The notes under the pieces: generated by a model
The model's input: only the letters and a program-made list of their open reading frames with translations
Told to the model about the DNA's origin: nothing
The model's database searches: none
Program-made: the position numbers and the translations under genes
Part shown: one piece after another, positions 6,094 through 10,817 of the stretch
Layout of the letters: every line of letters starts with the position of its first letter
Position numbering within the stretch: the stretch's first letter is position 1
Assembly: GCA_016302005.1 (NCBI GenBank)
Contig: JAEDOK010000052.1
Coordinates: 1-10,817 of the forward strand
Reading direction: 5' to 3'
Origin: Oscillospiraceae bacterium
GTDB lineage: Bacteria > Bacillota_A > Clostridia > Oscillospirales > Oscillospiraceae
Length of the DNA: 10,817 nucleotides

Positions 6094-6142
6094 AAGAAAA
6101 CGCCTCGACGCGAAGCAGTTCCTGTCAAGGCGTTTTCTTTTT
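6094..6142 (+). terminator. Intrinsic terminator of the SLH-lysozyme gene
   Basis: GAAAACGCCT (6096-6105) pairs perfectly with AGGCGTTTTC (6128-6137) around a 22-nt loop, directly followed by five T (6138-6142). It begins 7 nt after the stop codon. Confidence 0.88.
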
Positions 6143-6196
6143 CCATCTGCATGCGGGCTTATGCACCCTTTGCAGAGCGTGGTACGTTTAGCATGG

Positions 6197-6301
6197 TGCC
6201 GGCATGAGATTGCCACGGGCGCAGGCGCCCTCGCAATGACAATGAGGAGGCTTTTCATGTCATTGCGAGGAGCAACGCGACGCGGCAATCCCGTGCAGGC
6301 A
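6197..6301. repeat. Complete dispersed palindromic repeat (about 105 bp)
   Basis: GATTGCC (6208-6214) pairs with GGCAATC (6284-6290), and CTCGCAATGACA (6230-6241) pairs perfectly with TGTCATTGCGAG (6258-6269). The outer arms extend imperfectly to TGCCGGCA... and ...GTGCAGGCA, with 17 of 21 positions matching over 6197-6217 and 6281-6301. The left arm is almost the same as that of the 3617-3714 copy (ACGGGCG.AGGCGCCCTCGCAATGAC), including the side hairpin. The rest of 6143-6380 has no supported gene. Confidence 0.82.
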
Positions 6302-6380
6302 CGACCGGCGGCGTATGCTCCTGCGCGTCTGGCAGGGAAATGTCCGGGATGCGCAGGAAAACAATAAAAATTTTTATACA

Positions 6381-6413
6381 GTCCGATTTATTGGACAGGG
6401 AAAGCGCTATACT
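6381..6413 (+). promoter_or_regulatory. Palindrome-containing promoter of the truA-cca operon
   Basis: GTCCGATTTATTGGAC (6381-6396) is a near-perfect inverted repeat with the same sequence as the element at 2605-2620 except for one base. It is followed by 11 nt and TATACT (6408-6413). The -35 hexamer at a 17-nt spacer is GATTTA, again inside the palindrome. TACA precedes the palindrome in both copies. The predicted start is near 6420, leaving about 25 nt to the first ATG (6445). Confidence 0.65.
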
Positions 6414-6444
6414 TCAAGCAGAAACGACGAAAGGAAGTCAGAGT

Positions 6445-6579
6445 ATGCTTTGGAGTATCGTATCGGTCAGAGGTCATTATGAGGTTTTCTCCGCAGACGG
6501 AAGGTTTCTGTTTTCCGCAGATACCAAGGCGGAGGCAATGGAGGAGTTGAGCGAGTGGGAGGAAGAACTTATCGCCTGA
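6445..6579 (+). CDS. 44-aa uncharacterised protein leading the truA operon
   Basis: Function not recognised. The start ATG at 6445 has AAAGGAA 8 nt upstream; the open frame runs further upstream to 6340, but that part covers the promoter and lacks a ribosome site. The N-terminal half (SIVSVRGHYEVFSADGRFLFSA, about 4-25) reads as two short beta strands around a turn (SADG), and the C-terminal half is an acidic helix (TKAEAMEELSEWEEEL). No cysteine, signal or TM segment is seen. It ends 25 bp inside truA, whose ribosome site and GTG start lie within this gene, so its translation probably drives that of truA. I recall similar small VRGH.EV..DGRF.FSAD-type ORFs beside truA in Clostridia, which supports a real gene, but that needs a search. 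Confidence 0.72.
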   Translation: MLWSIVSVRGHYEVFSADGRFLFSADTKAEAMEELSEWEEELIA

Positions 6580-7298
6580 CGCTTGCCTATGACGGCACGC
6601 GCTATCGCGGCTGGCAGCGGCTGCCAAACGGCGCGCTCACCGTGCAGGGGAGCGTGGAGCGGGCACTTTCCGAGCTGTTCGGGCAGCCGATTGAGGTCAG
6701 CGGCAGCGGGCGGACAGACGCAGGCGTCCATGCCGAGATGCAGGTCGTCTCCTTTTCCGCGCCGGAACGACCGCTTGAAGCGACGCTTTCACAACTGCGC
6801 AGACACCTGCCGGAGGATATCGGCGCACTCTCGCTGGACTACGCCGGCGACCGCTTTCACGCGCGCCTGTGCGCGACGGAAAAGACCTATGTTTATCGGG
6901 TTTGGAACAGCGAGCTTCCCGATGTGTTTTGGCGGCGCTTTCGTGTGCAGCTTCCGCAGAAGCTCGACCTTGCAGCGATGCAGGCTGCGGCGGAGCGGAT
7001 GGTCGGAACGCATGACTTTAAGGCGTTCTGCGCGAATAAGCAATTCAAAAAATCTCCCGTCCGCACGCTCAAAAGTCTGAAAATTGAGACGGAAGGTGCG
7101 GAAGTGCGCTTCGTGCTGACAGCGGACGGCTTTTTATACCATATGGCGCGTATCCTTGTCGGCACGCTGTTGGAGATCGGCATGGGCAGGCGCGAGCTCG
7201 CGTCTGTCGAGGAAATATTTGCCTCCCGTCGGCGCGAAAGTGCAGGGGAGACTGTGCCCGCAAAGGGGCTTTGTCTGAAGGAGGTGCGGTACGATTGA
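6555..7298 (+). CDS. truA: tRNA pseudouridine(38-40) synthase
   Basis: Converts uridines 38, 39 and 40 in the anticodon arm of many tRNAs to pseudouridine, in the cytoplasm. The 247-aa length is normal. The N-terminal RLTLAYDGTRYRGWQ (7-21), QGSVERAL (31-38), the catalytic GRTDAGVHA (52-60, Asp55), FHAR (101-104), GTHDF (151-155), the conserved FLYHMAR (193-199) and PAKGL (235-239) are all present. The start is GTG at 6555: GAGGAG lies 8 nt upstream and the resulting N-terminus is the expected length; no other start fits. It overlaps the upstream 44-aa gene by 25 bp and the next gene by 4 nt, so it is the second gene of an overlapped five-gene operon. Confidence 0.96.
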   Translation: MGGRTYRLTLAYDGTRYRGWQRLPNGALTVQGSVERALSELFGQPIEVSGSGRTDAGVHAEMQVVSFSAPERPLEATLSQLRRHLPEDIGALSLDYAGDRFHARLCATEKTYVYRVWNSELPDVFWRRFRVQLPQKLDLAAMQAAAERMVGTHDFKAFCANKQFKKSPVRTLKSLKIETEGAEVRFVLTADGFLYHMARILVGTLLEIGMGRRELASVEEIFASRRRESAGETVPAKGLCLKEVRYD

Positions 7299-7645
7299 AT
7301 ATTCAGATTTTCGGAAAAAATAAATGCTTTGAAACAAAAAAGGCGGAGCGGTATTTTAAGGAGCGCCGCATCAAGGTGCAGAACATCGACCTGCTGCGCT
7401 ACGGGATGTCGAACGGCGAGTTTGAGAGCGTCCTGCGCGCGGTCGGCGGTGTTGACAAGCTGATCGACTGGGAGAAGAAATCGCCCGAGATCGACCTGAT
7501 GCGCTATATGGATGACCGGATCGCCAAGGAGGACAAAGTGTTCGATCAACCGGAGCTGATGAAAACGCCGATCGTTCGCAACGGAAAAAAAGCGACCGTG
7601 GGCTATTGCCCTGAGATTTGGAAAATATGGGAGGAAGAAGCGTGA
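7295..7645 (+). CDS. ArsC/Spx-family thioredoxin-fold protein
   Basis: A 116-aa protein of the arsenate reductase (ArsC)/Spx superfamily. It begins with a beta strand and active-site loop IFGKNKCFETKK (5-16), with a single Cys11 in CxxT arrangement, and has the family's TPIVRNGKKATVGY segment (91-104, Arg95). It lacks the CxxC of redox-sensing Spx, and gene context gives no arsenic genes, so neither arsenate reduction nor RNA polymerase binding can be claimed. Many Clostridia carry such paralogues annotated only as 'arsenate reductase family'. The start is TTG at 7295, forming TTGA with the truA stop; AAGGAGG lies 10 nt upstream. An in-frame TTG at 7271 lies upstream of that site and is rejected. 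It overlaps the next gene by 4 nt (GTGA). Confidence 0.85.
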   Translation: MNIQIFGKNKCFETKKAERYFKERRIKVQNIDLLRYGMSNGEFESVLRAVGGVDKLIDWEKKSPEIDLMRYMDDRIAKEDKVFDQPELMKTPIVRNGKKATVGYCPEIWKIWEEEA

Positions 7646-7902
7646 AACTCGATACTGTCAGAATTTTGAAGAATATTTTTTACATCGGCGGCATGGCAGC
7701 GGCGCTGATCACATGGTTTTTACCGGATGGCTGTCCGAGTGGTGTCAAGACGGGGCTTTTGATTGCCGCCTGCGCCCTCGTTGTTGTGGGCTTCGTGGTC
7801 ACACTGCTGTTTTACCGCTGCCCAAAGTGCAAGCACAATTTCGCGGTGAATGAAAAGCTGCCGGATGTCTGCCCGAATTGCGGCGAGCCGCTGAAGAAAT
7901 GA
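7642..7902 (+). CDS. Small membrane protein with C-terminal zinc ribbon
   Basis: Function not recognised. An 86-aa protein with two predicted membrane helices (about 10-28 and 37-58) and a C-terminal cytoplasmic zinc ribbon made of CPKC (60-63) and CPNC (77-80). The start is GTG at 7642, overlapping the previous stop as GTGA, with GGGAGG 7 nt upstream. It lies between the thioredoxin-fold gene and cca, overlapping cca by 4 nt (ATGA), so all three are co-translated. Zinc ribbons of this kind commonly mediate protein or nucleic-acid contacts or sense redox/metal state, but nothing here fixes the partner. Confidence 0.85.
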   Translation: MKLDTVRILKNIFYIGGMAAALITWFLPDGCPSGVKTGLLIAACALVVVGFVVTLLFYRCPKCKHNFAVNEKLPDVCPNCGEPLKK

Positions 7903-9257
7903 ACCGGACGATCTCTCTCCCGCCGAAGACCGCCGCCGTTTTACAGCGTCTGTCTTCGGCGGGGTTTTCTGCTTACGCAGTAGGCGGATGCGTCCGCGAC
8001 AGTCTGCTGGGCACCGCGCCGCAGGACTGGGATATCTGCACCAATGCGACACCGGAGGAGATCGTTGCCTGCTTCTCCGAGGAACGGACGATCCTGACAG
8101 GGGTGCGCTACGGCACCGTAACGGTCTTGCTGGACGGAGAAGCGTTCGAGGTTACGACTTACCGCGCAGAGAGCGTCTATTCCGACAACCGCCACCCTGA
8201 CGAGGTGCGCTTTCTAAGCTCCCTGCGCGGCGATCTTGCGCGGCGGGATTTTACCGTCAATGCGATGGCTGCCGATGCGGACGGCGCGGTCGTTGACTGC
8301 TTCGGCGGCGCGGAGGATCTGCGAAACGGCGTGATCCGCTGCGTCGGCGCACCTGAGGAGCGTTTTGCGGAGGATGCGCTGCGGATCATGCGTGCGCTTC
8401 GTTTTGCCGCAAAGTTAGGATTCTCCGTTGCGGAGGAGACCGCTGCCGCCGTCCATGCGCAGCGGGAGCGTCTGCGCTCCGTTGCGCCGGAGCGGCTGCG
8501 CAAGGAACTGAAGGGGCTGCTCTGCGGCAAAAATGCGGCGGCGGTGCTGGCGGAATTTTCCGATGTGCTTTGCGTGCTCCTGCCGGAGCTTGCGCCGTGT
8601 ATCGGCTTTCGGCAGTATAATCCGCACCATGCCTATGATGTTTGGCAGCACACGCTTTGCGCCCTGCAGGCATCGGAGCCGCAGGAGGCGCTGCGTCTTG
8701 CCGTGCTGCTGCATGATATCGGAAAGCCTGCGGTCTTTACCATGGATAAAAACCTGATCGGGCATTTTTACGGTCATGCGGTTGTCAGCGCGGCAATGAC
8801 GGAAGCGATCCTTCACCGTTTGCACTATGACAACGCGACGCGCAGGCTTGTCACAACACTGGTGGGCGGGCATGATTTTGCGCTGCTGCCGACGGATGAG
8901 CGGCGGCTGCGGCGGCTGCTCGCACGCTACGGGGAGGACACCGTGCCTCTGCTGCTGCGTCTGCGCCGTGCGGATCGCCTCGGCAAGGGGACGGAGGAGG
9001 CGGAAGCGATCGAGACCATGACGCAGCGGGCGGAGACGCTGCTTGCGGATGTTCTGCTTGGGGAGCAATGCCTCTCCCTGCGCAAGCTGAAGATCGGGGG
9101 CGACGATATCCTTGCGATGGGAGTCCCTCCCGGGAAGCGCGTCGGCACTCTTTTACAGCAGCTTTTCGACGCCGTGCTGGACGGAAAGCTTGCTAATGAG
9201 CGGGGTGCTCTTGTGAATTATGCACAAGCTTTGCTTTCAGGCGAGGAAAATGATTGA
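7899..9257 (+). CDS. cca: tRNA CCA nucleotidyltransferase (class II, with HD domain)
   Basis: Adds or repairs the 3'-terminal CCA of tRNAs without a nucleic-acid template. The protein is 452 aa, a usual length for Clostridia. The nucleotidyltransferase head shows GGCVRD (29-34), the metal-binding DWD (Asp43 and Asp45), RRDFTVNAMA (115-124) and the nucleotide-selection segment EDALRIMRALRF (158-169). An HD phosphohydrolase-like domain follows (LLHDIGKP, 270-277, with His272-Asp273, and a later GGHDF). The start at 7899 forms ATGA with the upstream stop; the ribosome site is weak (GAAGAA), in line with translational coupling. A frame extends 21 nt upstream but adds nothing conserved. Some bacteria split CCA addition between two enzymes; sequence alone does not exclude that here. 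Confidence 0.95.
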   Translation: MNRTISLPPKTAAVLQRLSSAGFSAYAVGGCVRDSLLGTAPQDWDICTNATPEEIVACFSEERTILTGVRYGTVTVLLDGEAFEVTTYRAESVYSDNRHPDEVRFLSSLRGDLARRDFTVNAMAADADGAVVDCFGGAEDLRNGVIRCVGAPEERFAEDALRIMRALRFAAKLGFSVAEETAAAVHAQRERLRSVAPERLRKELKGLLCGKNAAAVLAEFSDVLCVLLPELAPCIGFRQYNPHHAYDVWQHTLCALQASEPQEALRLAVLLHDIGKPAVFTMDKNLIGHFYGHAVVSAAMTEAILHRLHYDNATRRLVTTLVGGHDFALLPTDERRLRRLLARYGEDTVPLLLRLRRADRLGKGTEEAEAIETMTQRAETLLADVLLGEQCLSLRKLKIGGDDILAMGVPPGKRVGTLLQQLFDAVLDGKLANERGALVNYAQALLSGEEND

Positions 9258-9282
9258 CAAAATCGCTGAAACCATGTAAAAT
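9254..9282 (+). promoter_or_regulatory. Promoter of guaD
   Basis: TTGACA (9254-9259), a 17-nt spacer and TAAAAT (9277-9282) are close to full consensus. The -35 box overlaps the TGA stop of cca (9255-9257). The predicted start is near 9289, at the foot of a hairpin in the leader. No terminator separates cca from guaD, so read-through from the operon is possible too. Confidence 0.82.
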
Positions 9283-9285
9283 ATA

Positions 9286-9307
9286 CCTTTAGAAGAAATT
9301 CTAAGGG
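9286..9307 (+). promoter_or_regulatory. Leader hairpin covering the guaD ribosome site
   Basis: CCTTTAGAA (9286-9294) pairs with TTCTAAGGG (9299-9307) over 9 bp with one G-U pair, closed by a GAAA tetraloop. The right arm contains most of the AAGGGGG ribosome site (9303-9309), so folding would hide it. The first bases of the left arm may lie just upstream of the transcription start, which would leave about 6-7 bp in the mRNA. As DNA, the TTAGAA-N4-TTCTAA core could instead be an operator. Confidence 0.5.
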
Positions 9308-9315
9308 GGATCATT

Positions 9316-10587
9316 ATGAGTAGCTTTGTGATCAGAGGCAATCTCTGCTACAGTATAAATAGAAATCAAATTGCAATCAGACCGCAAGCCTATTTGGTGT
9401 GTGAGGATGGCATTTGTGCCGGTATCTTTGACGCGCTGCCGGAGCGCTATGCCGCCCTCCCGCTGAGTGATTTCGGGGATCGGCTGGTGATCCCGGGGCT
9501 GACTGACCTGCATATCCACGCGCCGCAGTTTGCGTTCCGTGGGCTGGGAATGGATATGGAGCTGCTGGACTGGCTCAATACCTATACCTTCCCGGAGGAG
9601 TCAAAATACGCGCAGCTTGACTATGCCGACCGCGCTTACAGTCAGTTCGTCTCATATTTGCGCCGCAGCGCAACGACCCGCGCCGTTTGCTTTGCCACGA
9701 TACATACGCCCGCGACCGAGCTGCTGATGGAAAAAATGGATAACAGCGGACTGATCTCCTATGTCGGTAAGGTCAACATGGATCGCAACAGTCCCGACTA
9801 CCTGCGCGAGGAGAGCGCGGAAAAATCCGTTGCGGCGACCGAACAGTGGATTTGCGAGACGAAGTCGCGCTTTGCAAGGACGAAGCCGATCGTAACGCCG
9901 CGTTTTGTCCCCTCGTGCAGCGACGCGCTCCTGCAAGGGCTGCGCGGCTTATTGGAAAAGTACGCGATGCCGTTGCAGAGCCATCTTTCCGAAAATTTCG
10001 GAGAGATCGCATGGGTCAAGGAGCTTTGCCCCGATGCCGAGTTTTACGGCGAGGCTTATGATCGCTTCGGACTCTTCGGCGGCGATCATCCCTGTATCAT
10101 GGCACACTGCGTCCACTCGTCGGAGGAAGAGCTGGAACTGATGAAGAAAAACGGCGTGTTTATCGCGCATTCGCCGCTGTCCAATACGAATCTCGCCTCC
10201 GGCGTCGCGCCGATTGCCAAGTATATGGAGGCGGGCTTGCGCGTCGGACTGGCGTCGGATGTCGCCGGCGGCGATACGGAGAATATGTTCCAAGTGATGG
10301 CGGGCGCGATCCGTGCGTCGAAGCTGCGCTGGCGGCTGCTGGATCAGGAGGTCAAGCCGCTCACGGTCGATCAGGCATTCTATCTTGCCACCCTCGGCGG
10401 CGGCAGCTTCTTCGGCAAGGTCGGCAGCTTTGCTGACGGCTACGAATTTGATGCCCTTGTGCTGGACGATTCCGCTTTGGAGCATCCGCAGGAGCTGACC
10501 CTCCGCGCGCGGCTGGAGCGCTGCATCTATCTGGCAGACGAGCGCCATATCGCCGCAAAATTTGTCGCCGGCACGCGCCTTTTTTAA
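9316..10587 (+). CDS. guaD: Guanine deaminase
   Basis: Hydrolyses guanine to xanthine and ammonia in purine salvage and catabolism; a zinc enzyme of the amidohydrolase superfamily. The 423-aa length is typical. The key segment LHIHAPQFAFRGLGMDMELL (65-84) with WLNTYTFPEES (86-96) is the guanine deaminase signature and separates it from other amidohydrolases. Metal and catalytic residues are visible: His66 and His68, His223 with Glu226 (HLSE), His264 in AHCVHSSEEE, and Asp315 in LASDVAGG. Also present are TPRFVPSC (194-201) and AHSPLSN (284-290). The ATG has AAGGGGG 6 nt upstream. It has its own strong promoter and a leader hairpin. The leader is too short for a purine riboswitch. No permease or xanthine dehydrogenase gene is adjacent in the window. 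Confidence 0.95.
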   Translation: MSSFVIRGNLCYSINRNQIAIRPQAYLVCEDGICAGIFDALPERYAALPLSDFGDRLVIPGLTDLHIHAPQFAFRGLGMDMELLDWLNTYTFPEESKYAQLDYADRAYSQFVSYLRRSATTRAVCFATIHTPATELLMEKMDNSGLISYVGKVNMDRNSPDYLREESAEKSVAATEQWICETKSRFARTKPIVTPRFVPSCSDALLQGLRGLLEKYAMPLQSHLSENFGEIAWVKELCPDAEFYGEAYDRFGLFGGDHPCIMAHCVHSSEEELELMKKNGVFIAHSPLSNTNLASGVAPIAKYMEAGLRVGLASDVAGGDTENMFQVMAGAIRASKLRWRLLDQEVKPLTVDQAFYLATLGGGSFFGKVGSFADGYEFDALVLDDSALEHPQELTLRARLERCIYLADERHIAAKFVAGTRLF

Positions 10588-10610
10588 ACGAAGCGCTGCA
10601 TAAAAGCGGA

Positions 10611-10653
10611 GATCCCCTGTAAAGGTGAGAGACTGTCATCTTTGCAGGGGATC
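10611..10653 (+). terminator. Long hairpin after guaD, possible terminator
   Basis: GATCCCCTGTAAAGGTGA (10611-10628) pairs with TCATCTTTGCAGGGGATC (10636-10653) over 18 bp with two G-U pairs and a 7-nt loop, 23 nt after the guaD stop. It is followed only by TGTGTTC, without a clear T run, so it may be a weak terminator, a 3' stabiliser or a dispersed repeat. A smaller hairpin GGAAAG-CAAACC-CTTTCC follows at 10666-10683. Nothing else is recognised in 10684-10780. Confidence 0.45.
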
Positions 10654-10780
10654 TGTGTTCAATAGGGAAAGCAAACCCTTTCCGCCCTCGCCGAAAAGAG
10701 TTGCCGGATGACTTATGGTATGGAAGGTAAGCGGTAGCGTTTGCAGGATAAGGCTGCATTGCTTCCTTATACCAATCACC

Positions 10781-10809
10781 AATTAAAATGTGCAACGCAC
10801 ATTTTAATT
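10781..10809. repeat. AT-rich perfect inverted repeat at the right edge
   Basis: AATTAAAATGTGC (10781-10793) and GCACATTTTAATT (10797-10809) are perfect 13-bp arms around AAC. The composition is much more AT-rich than the surroundings, and the window ends 8 bases later in GCGATACC, while TATACC stands just to the left (10769-10774). It may be the edge of a small mobile or REP-like element continuing outside the window. No T run follows on either strand. Confidence 0.55.
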
Positions 10810-10817
10810 GCGATACC

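Noticed and set aside
6340..6444. Longer version of the 44-aa gene starting at 6340
   Set aside because: The extra part covers the palindrome and -10 box of the promoter and has no ribosome site; ATG 6445 has one at normal spacing.
7899..9257. Poly(A) polymerase instead of CCA transferase
   Set aside because: These families are hard to separate by sequence, but the HD domain after the head, the length, and linkage with truA in a Gram-positive-type genome favour CCA transferase.
9286..9315. Purine riboswitch ahead of guaD
   Set aside because: The leader is only about 27 nt, far too short for the three-helix purine aptamer, and its conserved loop sequences are absent.
10575..10586. Terminator at the T run in the last guaD codons
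   Set aside because: Only a 3-bp stem (GGC/GCC) precedes the T run, and it lies before the stop codon's end.
10361..10795. 144-aa leftward open frame across the end of guaD
   Set aside because: It starts with TTG inside the AT-rich palindrome, crosses the hairpins and runs antisense to guaD; composition is not protein-like.

Overview
The window looks like chromosomal DNA from an anaerobic, Gram-positive gut-type Clostridia bacterium, probably Oscillospiraceae/Ruminococcaceae-like. The basis is GC-rich coding sequence, strong AGGAGG-type ribosome sites, tightly overlapped operons, an SLH-anchored secreted lysozyme, a type III pantothenate kinase, and dispersed palindromic repeats of the 'GTCATTGCGAGGAGC...GGCAATCT' type. 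Taxonomy is inferred from gene style and not proven. No tRNA, rRNA, CRISPR array, transposase or phage gene was recognised.

Layout. Positions 1-119 hold a half copy of the dispersed repeat and a rightward intrinsic terminator for a gene lying left of the window. From 120 to 1079 a leftward operon of three small uncharacterised genes is read from a promoter that overlaps, on the opposite strand, the promoter of a rightward pair: a YfcE-type metallophosphoesterase and coaX (type III pantothenate kinase, first step of CoA synthesis). A 56-aa membrane protein gene (2388-2558, leftward) overlaps the end of coaX. Across a short intergenic region lies a monoacylglycerol-lipase-like alpha/beta hydrolase (2637-3545).

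Positions 3546-3921 are non-coding: a hairpin, a complete palindromic repeat, a short GC-rich palindrome and a strong promoter. That promoter serves a 721-aa secreted, SLH-anchored protein (3922-6087) built as two lysozyme-like plus InlB-repeat modules followed by three SLH domains. The first lysozyme-like module has lost its catalytic glutamate. A good terminator and a second complete palindromic repeat follow.

From 6445 to 9257 five genes overlap end to start: a 44-aa ORF, truA (tRNA pseudouridine 38-40 synthase), an ArsC/Spx-family thioredoxin-fold protein, a two-TM zinc-ribbon protein, and cca (tRNA CCA nucleotidyltransferase). The operon therefore brackets two unknown or redox-type genes between two tRNA maturation enzymes. 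guaD (guanine deaminase, 9316-10587) has its own consensus promoter, whose -35 box overlaps the cca stop codon, and a leader hairpin that covers its ribosome site. The right end (10588-10817) is non-coding and holds inverted repeats.

The most notable unexplained signal is a 16-bp palindrome, GTCCGATTTATCGGAC (one base different in the second copy). It lies exactly 11 nt upstream of a -10 box in two separate promoters: the 56-aa membrane protein gene and the truA-cca operon. This suggests a shared regulator encoded elsewhere.
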